From NCBI GenBank assembly GCA_000750105.3, contig JPHH03000016.1, forward strand, positions 549,376 to 613,375: DNA of 64,000 bases. The letters run 5' to 3'. A program made the position numbers and the translations under genes. This document shows positions 12,028 to 23,436 of the stretch, piece after piece. Every line of letters starts with the position of its first letter. The stretch's first letter is position 1. The DNA is from Tolypocladium sp. Sup5 PDA-1 (lineage: Eukaryota; Ascomycota; Sordariomycetes; Hypocreales; Ophiocordycipitaceae). A model generated the notes under the pieces. It saw only the letters and a list, made by a program, of their open reading frames with translations. It did not search any database and had not been told where the DNA came from.

Positions 12028-13172
12028 ATGCTTTATTCCGTATTGTTTGCCGCTCTCGCGGTATGGAGCCCGCTAGTCAGCCTGGCGGCGCCGTCGAGCC
12101 AGGTTGAAGTTACCATCAAAATACATGCCGACAAGTCTACGTCTGAAAAGTCTATCTCCGTTATAGATAAAGCTACTTCTAAGCTTCTGGCCTCGTCATG
12201 CTCTAATACGCTCAAGGGCGGTGCTTTTGCAGGCAACACTATCGAGGTAGCTTTCGACGAGCGAGGCGCCGGCAATATCACTATCGGACCCAAGATATAT
12301 AAGATCCATCAGGACCCCGAGATCTCAGGTGGCATGGTCTGCTACCGCATATATAACGACAAAGAGATTATTATTTCTTGCGATATATCTATACCGGCCC
12401 AGGTCGCAGTAGAGCAGAAACTAAACGAAAGAGACTCAGACTGCTTTAAGCTCGCCAGAAGATATAGCGACGAACCAAGCTTAGCAGATCTCACAAGGGA
12501 CATGCCAACTTCGCCCACGGCATAGGCCACATATCGCCACGAGACGTTAATAGTGCGGTCAGCGAAGTTAAACCTGTCGGGCTCGCCGAGCGCCATTTTA
12601 TAGCGCCAGTCTGTCAGCGAGTTAAAATCCAACTAGTCGGAACTGGCAACCCACATCAAAATTATTATAACAACCAGCTCACTGTAAGTAGCACGATCGA
12701 GATGACGCATACGAAGAGAGGAGCATTGAGGAAAGAATTGGCACTGACCCCGGGGACGGACATATAGGAGAGGATTAACTGCGGGTCTGCCACCAGCTGC
12801 GGCAACGCCAAATTGGAAACGAAGTCGTACACGGTCGGCTTTTCAGCGACTTTGGCATGGGCAGAAAAGGTCTTTGCCGGGCTCGGTTTCGACGTGTCCG
12901 AAACTTGGACGACCGGGAATAATTACGATTGCCATGGCGGAAAGGGGGACATCGTCTGCCTCTGGTATAACACGGCATTCACTGCGTACACGGCCGTTCA
13001 ACGCAAAAGTCTTGGGTGCACTGGAAAGTACTCGGAAACCCCACCAGCTATCATCTGGTCTCCCAACAGAGATAACAGGGGTGGCGGTAAGTACTATTGC
13101 GTTACAGGAGCTTGCCGCGACCAAGGAGACTACTATTGGGACTATCGTGGCCGTCCTGGTGGACCGCCGTAA
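12028..13172 (+). pseudogene. Secreted protein gene of unknown function with an apparent frame break
   Basis: The ATG at 12028 opens a signal peptide (MLYSVLFAALAVWSPLVSLA) and a secreted domain with SGGMVCYRIYNDKE; this frame stops at 12525. A second frame, overlapping from about 12468, encodes NFAHGIGHISPRDVNSAV and GNPHQNYYNNQL. It splices cleanly through a canonical intron (12684-12767, GTAAGT donor, ATATAG acceptor) into an exon ending at 13172 that carries TTGNNYDCHGGKGDIVCLWY. Together these resemble one fungal secreted protein of about 300 residues, with the two halves in different frames. A 65-bp intron (12403-12467) with a poor GTCGCA donor would restore phase, but would remove a stretch that looks coding; a one-base frameshift is the alternative. 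The region is more AT-rich than neighbouring genes. The function is unknown; an apoplastic role is only a guess from secretion. Confidence 0.55.
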
Positions 13173-13897
13173 GCCGTTGGATGCCGACTGTTTGTTACTG
13201 GCAAGCTCATCACTAGCCATGTCACATATTACAAGGTCACTTAAGAGCTGAATTATCAAATGTCAAGTCGAACGCCTCTATGTATAACAGTCTCCTTTGC
13301 TGGGTTGATGGAACAGACACTGGATCGGCAAAACAGAAATCCAGAAACAAGCCCGCGGGGGCCGGGGGGTTGGGGCCTACGGACTCTTGCTATATATGAG
13401 GGGCATCTGTGGCCGTAAGAGCAGATAGATGCTTATCGCTATATAGCCTTAGCAATCGGTTCTTAATTTTCCTCCCATGTTTATGATTAGCCTTTATTGT
13501 CTCTTCTCGGTTGGTCTTTATCCCTTTTAACTATATATTACGTCTAGAAAGCGTTATTATACCTACCTAATAGGACCGCAGGCCCCACCGCTTTTATTAC
13601 GCTCGGTAGTGAGGCGCAACAGCGACACAATGGTTTCTCAGTGGTAAAGAACCGGTGACGAGGTGTCACGCGGTGAGCATGTGGCTATGCCGCAAGGTCG
13701 ACGGGGCTGTCGCTGGGAATTGACCAGCTCGCATGGGCATGCGGACAGGGGTATTACTGAGAGTTTCCGGTTATGAACCCAGAGTGCGAGTCTGCGTAAT
13801 TACCTGGCACATACTGAACGTAGCATTTGCATGATTCCAATACAGTAGAGAGCGTCTGCCAAGACATGGCCGAGGATAGGTGACAGTTGTGGTCCGA
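13173..13897. other. AT-rich intergenic region
   Basis: No gene is seen. The part at about 13430-13600 is AT-rich with TA-dense words similar in character to the RIP-damaged sequence at the right end of the window. Confidence 0.5.
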
Positions 13898-14915
13898 CTA
13901 CTCATCAACTCTCCTGCGCCAGTCCCTCGATTCTATGGCCCTGCTTGGTTCCCCTGTGCTTCCAGAAACAGACCTCTTCGGACGCAAGGGGCTTTCATCG
14001 TTCATACGACGGCCGTATCTGACCTCCGTATGACGATCCATAAGCTTTTCTGGTATGTCCCTCGCCAGCGATACCTTTAGGTTGCCCCCCAAGAAAGGCC
14101 GGCCGTTCAGTGCCTTCATCGCTGCGTCCGCCTGCTCCTTGGTCTCGAAGTCGACGAAGCAGTAGTGTTGGTTGCCGGGCTTCGCTCTCGTGCTCTCGTG
14201 CGGCGTTATCCGTTTGCCAATGGCGGTCCTGGTACATACCCCAAATTAGCAAAGGGGTGTTGCAGCGTAGGAGTGGAAATGGATTCACGCACGGGTTGAA
14301 GCCAGCGAAGAGCTCAGTCATCTCCCTGTTGTTTTGGGCTTGGTCAATCATCTTGCCCAACCCACCGACATAGAGCCTCCGCCCCTCGGAGCCCTGCACC
14401 ATATCATCGAAGTGATCGAGGGCCCGGTAGGGACCTTGCTCGACGCCCTTGCTGTCGAGTCGACTGATAGGAGTCCCGCCGACGCCGTCGGCAGACTCGG
14501 CGCTCCAATCGCCCCATCGCTGGAAGGCGAAGCGGTCGTCGCCGTCGTCGCGGTTCCAGCGGCGCTGGCGCTGCTTCTTTGGCTCGCAGGGGCCGACCTT
14601 GATGGGCCGTCCGCCGATGGTGGCGCTCAAGGAGGCAATGGCACGGTCAGCAGTCGCGCGGTCGGCGAAGTCGACGAAGCAGTAGCCCGGGTTTCGCGCG
14701 CTGACGGGGTCGATGGAGATGTGGATCTTTTCGAAGTCGCCGAAGCCATTGTCGGCGAGCGCCTCCTCGATGTCATAGGGCTTAATCACGTAGAGGAGGT
14801 TACCTGTCCTCAACCATCAGCCTTGTCGCACATTGAACGAAGTCATCCAGGCCACGATGGCCGCACCGAGGTAGACGCGTCGGCCTGAGGATAAGGCATC
14901 TGGTTGGCTATCCAT
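13898..14915 (-). CDS. RNA-binding protein with two RRM domains
   Basis: Three exons (14915-14867, 14803-14293, 14228-13898) join in frame to 296 residues. RRM1 runs from RRVYLGNLLYVIKPYD (RNP2 rebuilt across the first intron) to GYCFVDF (RNP1). RRM2 begins at RRLYVGGLGKMIDQ and has RNP1 as HYCFVDF just after the second intron, then ALNGRPFLGGNLKVSLAR. The linker contains an Arg/Asp-rich stretch and FAFQRWGDW. The duplicated CFVDF motifs and the rebuilding of RNP2 by splicing make the model solid. Proteins of this layout are usually cytoplasmic or nuclear mRNA-binding regulators; no specific target can be inferred. The gene is markedly GC-rich compared with the flanks. Confidence 0.82.
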
Positions 14916-15978
14916 GACGCGGCTATCCAATGGTGTTGCAGGGCGCGACGGAATGCTTTGCGTAACCCTTGCCGATGAGTTGTCGGATGGTTGGGAAACT
15001 TGGGATCGAGCTCTGATGAATGACGTGGGTTTGACGATTGAACGAAGGGAGACGAGAGCTCCGTGCCCCACTTGCCCATTACGGTCGGTCTGGACTTCGT
15101 GGCTTACACTGCCTATTAATTTAGTAGGTATTCGTAGGGTATCCGTACTTTAGAGTTTAGACACACTGGACTTGGAGGGACACCCGGCTTCAAAATACAA
15201 CTCAGAACGTACGAAAAGGCGCGAATAGTTGGTTATGATGGTTATGGGCCTAGACGATATTGAAGAGGGGCAAAGGCAGTATACGACTTGTCGCACAAGG
15301 GCTGTAACGAGGGTTGCAGCGAGGGCTGCAGTTGGGTTGCAATTGACTTGTAAAGCATCTTGATTCCTGGCCAATTGAACGAGAAGTTGATTCCTTTCAT
15401 CTTGGGCCGTTGGGAGCTGTGACGCACGATTAATCGGGCTGGAGGTGCGGATACAGCGGTTGTGCCAGATCACTACATCACATTGATGACTGGGTGATTG
15501 CATTCAGGGATCAAGCCTCGTTGCATTAATGACTCGAGACTCAATTGAAGCTGCAAAGCCTCAATCTCGAAGTCCGACGCCTCCATCACGCCCAACACGC
15601 ACCCGACACTGCATCGCCCGATTAGTCAGGCATCACAGGCCCTAACGGCCTAAGATAAAGGGAATCACTTTTCCCTCTCAATTAGCTAGATATTAAGAGT
15701 CTTTGCATGTCAATTGCTTCATCCTTCGTTTGATAGGTTCAAGGCGTCGGACTTTGACACTGGGGCGTTGCGGCTTCACAGCAGTTGAGGCTCGAGTCAT
15801 CAATGTAATGTGACATAAAATAGTAAAGCCCCTCCCCGGAATGCTATAGGATATTATGTATAAGAAACTCCCTAGCCTCGGACTGACTTTAGTACATGTA
15901 GAGGTGGGGAAGGAGACAGCTGGATCGATGCGACTAAGAACACGAAACATTCTCGTTGCTTTCGAAGCCCCCGTACAC
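14916..15978. other. Intergenic region containing the inverted-repeat element
   Basis: This lies between the RRM gene start and the DUF2235 gene end. No gene is seen outside the repeat at 15369-15690. Confidence 0.5.
15369..15690. repeat. Inverted-repeat (MITE-like) element
   Basis: About 70 bases at 15372-15440 reappear as an imperfect reverse complement at about 15617-15690, leaving a central spacer of roughly 175 bases. The outer ends are AATTGAACG on the left and CTCAATTAG on the right. A related single arm lies at 11161-11229. The size and symmetry suit a non-autonomous inverted-repeat element, though no coding capacity or target-site duplication was verified. Confidence 0.55.
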
Positions 15979-17818
15979 TCAAACCCCACTCGTGCCGTCA
16001 GTGGCCGGCTTCGCAAATGTATATGTCTGGTGGTCGGGGTCCGACTGTCCCTGGACTTCTAGTACAGGGTCAACTTGGGCAACGCGGTCCTTGTGCTTCA
16101 GACAAGGTGGCAGTACTCCGCCGTGATTGTTCGACGGTCGGTAGGAGGAGTCATTGCGCAGTCGCCAGAGCAGCGACTCGTGTAGCACTGCGTCGGTAGG
16201 GACATCGCGCGTGTCGCCCATGTTGAGCGGGAAGCGGACGTTTACCCATCCGTTGCCCACGAGCTCCCAGCGGGTGATGAGGGGGAACCATTCTGTTGGC
16301 ATCAGCATTGACAGACCTCCGGAACCAAGTGCAGTGGCCATGTACTCACCCAGGAACTTCCACAGCAACACGGTGAAGAAGCCCGTTCCGTGGCCAAACC
16401 GGAGCGAGTCGTGTATGAATCCGCGCAGCGCCTGGTCCTTGCTCTTTTGGAACCGACGCTTGAAGCCGTTTACCTTGTTGGACCACTTGACTGCCGCCGA
16501 TGGATCTGTTTCGCCCACGAGCTCGAGCTCGCGGATCATCCATGCCAGCGGGATGTCGCTCATCTGGAAGGGGTCGGATCCAACGTCCTTGCTGGGCTCC
16601 TTGGCCTTGCGGGTCGTCCAGAAGTTCTTGACGCGCTGCCAGAAGGTCATGCGCTCGTTGGTATCGAGAGGGTTACCAGCGACAGCGGGCCAGCCGCCGC
16701 CGACGTCGCCGTGGCAGCCGGGGAACCAGACCTCCTTGATGTCTTCGTGGTCCGGGTCAGAGGCCCGGATATCCTGCGCGAGGAGCGCGGGCTTGAACTT
16801 GACGCGGCGCTCGTCGACGGCGACGGCGTGCCGGACAAAGTGCGCCGTGCCCTTGACCGTCACCGGGACAGACGCCTTCTGCTCCAGAACTGCGACCGAG
16901 CTGACGCAGTCCCAGATCCCAAGGAAGTAGACCTTGATGTTGCTCTCCTCGACGTGTCCACAGTGGCTTGTCTGCTCCTTGCGGCAAAATGTGTTGCTGA
17001 AGGCTGTAATCTCGTCGCGCGCCACCTTGTACATGTGTCCATGGGGCATTTCTTGCGCATCGTGCTGGTCGCTCAGCAGCGGGTCCATCTCGTCTCCGCC
17101 TGTGCCAGCTTTGACGCCTTTTTTCTTGCCATGCTTGGGATGCGCAGCCATGAACTCCTTGGTCTTGCCTGCCAGGTAGCGCTGGTAGAGTCGGTAGGCA
17201 AAGGGAACCATCTCTTCATTGCCCTTGCAAAGCAGTCCGACGGTGTAAATCATGCGTGCTAGGAACTTGGCCGTGAAGGCGCCACGGCTGAATCCAAACA
17301 TGTAGATCTTGTCGCCCTGTATATTTTGCGGATACACGTAAGCAAGAATGACCCGGCCGTGCTGCTGGACGTCTTGGTGCTACTTACAGAGTCGTAGTAG
17401 CGCATCAGAAACCGGTATCCGGCTATGACGTGTGCGTCAAATGTCGTACCAAACGCCTGGTCGACGGTCTGCGACATGGAGCTCCGGATCTCGCCAAGCC
17501 ATGACTTGTTCACAGATTGCTCGTTGATGTCGTACGTACCGACGCCGGCTAATGAGTGTGTAAGCAGTGAAAGACTGGAGCCGCTGGGCAGGGCTGGAGA
17601 CGAGACTCACTCTGATAATAATGATGCTGGTGAGGATCATTACGGTCCAGCTTGTTCAAGATCTTGACTACGTTGGTATCGGCATTGGATCCACTGAATG
17701 TGTTCCCGGTGCCATCGAAGCATAGGATGAGCTTCTTTGGCTCTTGAGCCTGTTCGGAGGCCCCGACAGTAGCCATGCTACTGCTCATTGGGCCTTCGGT
17801 GCTATGAACGTAAGGCAT
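15979..17818 (-). CDS. DUF2235 alpha/beta-hydrolase (Tle1-like phospholipase fold)
   Basis: Three exons (17818-17611, 17548-17388, 17316-15979) join in frame to 568 residues. The opening KKLILCFDGTGNTF is the characteristic first strand of DUF2235, and GFSRGAF carries the predicted nucleophile Ser at about residue 133. WFPGCHGDVGGG further on is another conserved block of the family. In bacteria the related Tle1 effectors are phospholipases; fungal members are common but poorly characterised, so lipid hydrolysis is inference. The start was set at the ATG at 17818; ATGs at 17788 and 17776 are also possible. Splicing rebuilds the conserved GVGTYD segment across intron 1, which supports the model. 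No signal peptide is apparent, suggesting a cytosolic protein. Confidence 0.85.
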
Positions 17819-18930
17819 GCTGGCGGCAAAGGTACGTAATTGAGATGCGCTGATGGTGGAAAATAAAGGCACTTTGGATATCCTCGTTCAAAACACGGTC
17901 GGGTCAGGAAGCTTTCCCTCCAAGGGCCTTGAGGCGCCCTTTATGAACTCATCCCCTGGTTGCTGAATACACGTAGATTTAGCACGCCTCGCATTATCAT
18001 CACCAGCGCCTAATTTCTCACCCCCAGAAACTGATACTTCGGCAAGCCCGAACTCAGGCCGCCACCCATGTCTGGATTAGACCAGCTGGCAGGGAAGCGT
18101 ACGTGGGTTCATAGCGGTGAGGCCGTGACTCGACACTCGGAGTGTCTCTTCTTGCCTCTAAACACCAACCATGTAGAGCCGACATGCAGTGATGTGCATT
18201 TCAGCTCTGAATTCTTGAGTGGCTTGAGTAGGCTTTGCGTAGCATGTCTCAAGTCATTTAAGCTGTAATTGGAAACTAGACCTGAGGCGCATCTCACCTC
18301 CAAGTTAGTAGGTGGCAAGACGGTTTCGTGTACCTTATCTCAACTTATCAACATGCTTGGCTGTCGTCAAATATCATTAACCGTGTTATTGCGGCCTAAT
18401 ATGCATTTCAGCCTGAGTTGTTAGGTGCTGGGTGGCTAGAGTAGGTTTCGTGTAACTTGTGTCGAGCAATCAATCCTTGCATGTCGGCAGTCGTCAAATT
18501 TGACATCTCCCTGATATTGCAACCTCATGTGCATTTCAGCCATCAGCTACTGGGTGGCTGAATCAAGTTTGTGTAACCCATCTCCAATACTTCGTAATCA
18601 TTGGCCGTCGTCAAACATACTCCGCCTATTTGTTGTAGCCGACGGTGCATTCCAGCTCAGAACTTTTGGTCTCCAAGCATACGTATGTGGGTCAGTTGCG
18701 TTGTGCCGGACATGCACGCACGGGTTGCAAATGGACGAGGGCTGGGCAGATTACAAACGCTTCTCTGATGATAGGTCGGCAGAGACGGGCATTAGTCTAT
18801 TCTTTTCATGAATATAAACGGGAGTTTGGCAGTTGCAGTGCCGGGAGCACTTGAATTAGTCTTCTACACTCATGTTGTATGCTCTGTGCCGTGTCTTTCA
18901 CACAAGGCAGACCTTTACCTCAGAACAAGC
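17819..18930. other. Upstream region of the oxygenase gene with minisatellite
   Basis: This 1.1-kb region separates the divergent DUF2235 and Ppo-like genes. Its main feature is the degenerate tandem repeat at 18195-18670. No gene is seen. Confidence 0.6.
18195..18670. repeat. Degenerate minisatellite, about 95-128 bp period
   Basis: The word TGCATTTCAG or a close variant recurs at 18195, 18402, 18530 and 18646, with a more diverged copy near 18288. GTCGTCAAA recurs at 18363, 18490 and 18607. GGTTTCGTGTA-like words sit between them. The spacing gives about five units. It lies 260-740 bp upstream of the oxygenase start. Confidence 0.65.
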
Positions 18931-21900
18931 ATGTCCTTCAACGAAAAGTTCCAGGCCGGTGAGGCGTATGGAGATGGTCAAAAGGCATCTGCCAACACTC
19001 TTGCCGATCCTGCCCAGATCGCTGCAGATCTCTTGAAAGACTATGCCGGCCTTCGGAGCCAGGTGTCTCTGCCAGAGATCACAGACCTCATCAAGAGTCT
19101 GCTTGAGAAGGGGAAGCCTCTTGATGATAAGAAGGGGTAAGTGGAGAATACAGTCTGAGATGGGGCAACGCTGACGAGCAGTAGAACGACCGAGGCGTTG
19201 ATTGGCATTCTTACCTCTCTCCCCTCTACGTCCGTTGTTCGAACTCAGCTCACCAACAAACTCATCGACACCCTGTGGAGCAATCTGCAGCATCCGCCAT
19301 TGAGCTATGTAGGCGGCGATGTCAAGTATGAGGTCGTCGACTCCAAGGAGCCGATGGGCACACCCAATACCAAGCCCTATGATACCATCGAGTTCAAGGC
19401 CCCGGACAGCGATATTGTTCTGCGCGAGCAGGTCCCACAAGCACCAGATGGTGGCTATCAGTACCGGTCTCCTGATGGGAGCTACAACAACATACTCCAC
19501 CCCGACTTGGGGAGGGCGGGCACACCTTACGCCAAGACGGTCAGAACCACAACGCGCCTTCACGGTGTAAAGGCCGATCCAGGTCTGCTTTTTGACCTTT
19601 TGATGGCTCGTGATGATAAATCCTTCAAGGAGAACCCGGCTGGCATCTCTTCCATGTTCTTCTACCATGCGTCCATCATCATCCACGACATCTTCCGAAC
19701 CAACCGTACGGATATGAACAAGTCTGATACATCGTCGTATCTCGACCTGGCACCCCTGTACGGCTCGTCCCTCAGAGACCAGTTGGAGATTCGTACCATG
19801 AAGGAGGGCAAGCTGAAGCCCGACACCTTCCACGAGAAACGTCTGCTCGGGCAGCCGGCGGGCGTCAACGTTATGCTAGTCCTCTACAGCCGGTTCCACA
19901 ACTACGTTGCCGACATGTTGCTAAAGATCAACGAGAACGGACGCTTCACGCTGGCGTGCACGCCCGATGCCAGCCCAAAGGACAAGGCCCTGGCAGTGGC
20001 CAGGCAGGATCACGACCTTTTCAACACGGCTCGCCTGATCGTCGGCGGGCTGTACGTCAACATTTGCTTGCACGACTACCTGCGGGCCATCACCAACACG
20101 CATCATTCCAACAGTGACTGGACGCTGGACCCGCGGGTCGACATGGGCAACCAGTTCGATAGCGAGGGCGTGCCGCGTGGCGTCGGCAACCAGGTCAGCG
20201 TTGAGTTCAACCTGCTGTACCGGTTTCACTCGTGCATCTCCAAGAAGGACGAGCGCTGGATCAACGGCTTCTTCCTCAAGCTCTTCCCGGGCCGCAACCC
20301 AGACGATCTGCAAAATGTCAGCTGGGCCGAGCTCGGCCAGGCCCTGTTCACCTTTGAACAGGGGGTTCCCAAGGACCCTAGCGTTCGCACATTCGACGGC
20401 CTCGAGCGTCAGGCGAACGGGACATTCAAGGATGAAGACCTTGTACGCATTCTCAAGGAGGCCATGGAAGACCCTGCCGGCACGTTTGGCGCCCGCACGG
20501 TCCCCAAGGCGCTCAAGATTGTCGAGATCCTCGGTATCAACCAGGCTCGCAAGTGGCAGGTTGCGTCGCTCAACGAGTTCCGCGAGTTCTTCGGACTCAA
20601 GCGACACGAGACGTTTAGCGACATCAACTCGAACCCGGAAATTGCAGACATCCTCGAGAGGCTGTACACGGACCCCGACATGGTTGAGCTCTATCCAGGC
20701 CTCATGGTCGAGGACACCAAGCCCGTCCGCAACACGGGCTGCGGCCTCAGCCCGACGTACTCGGTCGGCCGAGCCGTGCTCTCTGATGCCGTTACGCTCG
20801 TGCGCGGAGATCGCTTCAACACTCTCGACTACACAGTCTCAAACCTGACAAGCTGGGGCTACAACGAGGTGCAGCACGACAACAAGACGCTGGGGGGTTC
20901 GATGTTGTACAAGCTCATCCAGCGAGGCGTTCCCGGCTGGTTCCCGTTCAATTCGGTAGCCGTCATGCAACCCATGTTCACCAAGAAAGCCAACGAGGCC
21001 ATCGCGCGAGAGCTCGGTACCATCGCCCAGTACACACTGGACGACCCGAAGCCGCCGCCGAAGCCCGTCGTTGTCTTCACGAGCGCAGCCATCAAGCAAG
21101 TACTTGGCAGCCCCAAGCAGTTCGTCGTGCCCTGGCTCCAGGCCGTCAACTCCTTGTTCCCGGGGAAGAAGGACCTGGGCTGGTTCATGCTGGCGGGTGA
21201 CGAGGCTCGCAACATTGCGCATCGCGCCAGCGTGGTCAAGGCGTTGGGCAAGATCCCGAGCCTGCACAAGGCGGTGCACGAGTTCATCGAGCGCGTGGGC
21301 ACGCAGCTGATGGAGAAGGAGACGTTCAAGTTCAAGGAAGGCCTCAGCCAGCTCGACCTGATCCGCGACGTCGCCATCCCCCTGAACGCGCAGCTGCTCG
21401 CCGACCTCTTCTGCTTCGACATGCGCACTGACGAGAATCCCGAGGGCACTCTCGGAGCGGCCGAGCTCTACCGACACCTTCTCAACATCCGCATCTGGGG
21501 CGTTAATAACAACGACCCCGGCCAGGCCTGGAACCGCCGCCGCCGTGCGCAGGAGGGCGCCAAGGTCATCACCGACTCAACCCGCAAGCTCGTCGACGAG
21601 GCCGCCCGAGGCCGCGGCTTCGGCCTTGGCGTCGCTTCGGCCCTGTCCAATGTGCTCACCCGGAAGTATCACCTCAGGAAAGATTCGCTGCGTTCCTGTG
21701 GCTACAAGTTCGTCGAGGAGCTGCTGGCCCAGGGCAACTCGGCCGAGAACGTCGTTGACAGCCTGTGGCTCACTGCCTTTGGAGGCATCGGCGTGCCCGT
21801 GACTTCGGTGAGTGATTAATGCATATCGTGCCGCGGGTGGTTTGTGTTGCTGATGCTTGCGCAGTTTTGCGAAGTCATGAGCTTCTTCCTACTCCCCGAG

Positions 21901-22618
21901 AATGGGCCCATATGGGCTCAAGTCCAGACCCTCGCGCAAGAGGGCGACGACGAAGCTCTCCATGCCTACGTCATTGAAGCTCAGCGTCTCACGAGCTCGC
22001 AGCGCAATGTGCGTGTCGCGACGCAGCCTGCTGAGCTCGAGGGCAAGCCGATCCAGCCGGGCAATCTCGTGGTTATGATGCTTGTAAGATCTCCGTCCCC
22101 GTTTCGTCCCCTAAAGATACGTGAGGTTTCTGACCATAGTAAAACCAAAAGGGCGAGGCCGGGCGTAACCCATCAGAGGTCTCCGACGCGGGCAAGTTTG
22201 ATCCGCAGCGCAAGACGGACGCGGTGACAGCCTTCAGCTACGGTCAGCACGAGTGTGTGGCCAAGGACCTGGCGCTCGCCTTTATGACTGGACTCGTGAA
22301 GCTCGTGGCCGACCTGAAGGGGCTCCGTCCCGCGCCAGGCCAGATGGGTCTGGTCAAGACAATCCGCGTCGGATCCGAGAAGGCATATCTTAACGACAGC
22401 TGGTCTTACCTTGGCTTCGATGCCAGCAGTACGTTTGCCCTCCATTGCTACTGTGACATAATCAAGTTTAAAGCCCTAACTCTTCAATAGCCTGGAAAGT
22501 CCACTTCGAAAGTCACGGAAAGGGCAACTTTGAGGGTGACAGGGAGCCTACAAAGCCCATGGATATGCAGCGGTATTACTATCTGCTTCAGAAACGCAAG
22601 GACGGGCTCTCGAAATAG
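18931..22618 (+). CDS. Ppo-type fatty acid dioxygenase fused to a P450 domain
   Basis: Five exons (18931-19136, 19182-21807, 21865-22083, 22152-22428, 22491-22618) join in frame to 1,151 residues, the usual size for psi-factor-producing oxygenases and linoleate diol synthases. The N-terminal peroxidase-like dioxygenase has HASIIIHDIFRT (distal haem side) and LLYRFHSCIS, where Tyr about 415 is the radical residue and His about 418 the proximal ligand. The C-terminal P450-like domain ends in FSYGQHECVAKDLALAF with the thiolate Cys at about 1052. Such enzymes oxygenate linoleic or oleic acid at C-8 or C-10, then rearrange the hydroperoxide, giving oxylipins that govern sporulation and signalling. 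The I-helix region reads FGGIGVPVTS and lacks the Asn-Gln pair of diol synthases, so the second reaction may differ. The first intron is short at 45 bp. Confidence 0.92.
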
Positions 22619-22776
22619 TCTCGTATACTTAAATTGAAGGAGATTGTTAATTATGTACCGGCCAGAGGCTGCTCGGATGAAGTGAGTACACGCGTTTGCT
22701 AAGTAGAGGTGAGGTGTGTTGTTAGGTCGCTCATCTCCTCCACAACATCCACCCGAGCCATCTCCCGTCCGTGCTG

Positions 22777-23436
22777 CTACTTCTTCCGCGCCACGATATA
22801 CGGCCGATGGTCATTCCCCTTGGACGCATGCATCTCCATCTCAACGATTTCAAAGCCCTGCTCGCTCATCCGCGCACCCAGCTCCGACGCCCGAAACGCC
22901 GCCGCGTACGGTGCCCTACCCACCGCGCGCATCACCGGCAGCGCCAGCCTTATAAGCACGTTCATCTCCCCCACGCAAGGCGTCTTCGTGATCAGCAGCC
23001 CGCCGTCCTCGAGCAGTGCGTGTATGCCCCGCAAAGTTGCGGGCAGGTCGCGCACCAGGTGTAGGCAGTTGAACCCAAGCACGGCGGTGAACTTTTCCGT
23101 TGGTGTTTTGTCACCCTGGGCGGCCAGCAGAGCTTCTACGGTGGCTGTGCGGAAGGAAATGCCCGTGAGCGGAGGCTCGTGGCTCGCGAGCTTGGAGTTT
23201 GCGATCTGGATCATCGCGGGGGAGATGTCGGTGGCGAGGTATGTCTGTACATGGGAGGCAAGGCGCAGGGTTGTTGAGCCGGTGCCGCAGCCGAGTTCGA
23301 GGACGCGGTCTGTTGGCTTGAGGAAGGCGAGGGTGCGGTCGAGGGTGCGCTGGTAGCCTGCCTCGTCGGACACGGCCGACTTGGAGTAGGACTCGGCGGA
23401 TTTGTCCCAGAAGCGGGTGTCGTCGTCGATTGTCAT
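22777..23436 (-). CDS. Class I SAM-dependent methyltransferase
   Basis: A single open frame of 219 residues from the ATG at 23436 (MTIDDDTRFWDKSAESYSKS). Motif I VLELGCGTGSTT is at residues 45-56, the acidic strand-2 residue is in YLATDISPAMI, and a motif IV-like block is FTAVLGFNCLHL. The length and layout fit small-molecule methyltransferases of the UbiE/Methyltransf_11 type. It is convergent with the oxygenase gene, 158 bp away, and transcribed in the opposite sense, so co-function is not implied. The in-frame TTG further upstream was not used because the ATG gives the standard W-x-x-x-A-x-x-Y opening of this family. The substrate is unknown. Confidence 0.83.
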   Translation of the reverse strand: MTIDDDTRFWDKSAESYSKSAVSDEAGYQRTLDRTLAFLKPTDRVLELGCGTGSTTLRLASHVQTYLATDISPAMIQIANSKLASHEPPLTGISFRTATVEALLAAQGDKTPTEKFTAVLGFNCLHLVRDLPATLRGIHALLEDGGLLITKTPCVGEMNVLIRLALPVMRAVGRAPYAAAFRASELGARMSEQGFEIVEMEMHASKGNDHRPYIVARKK

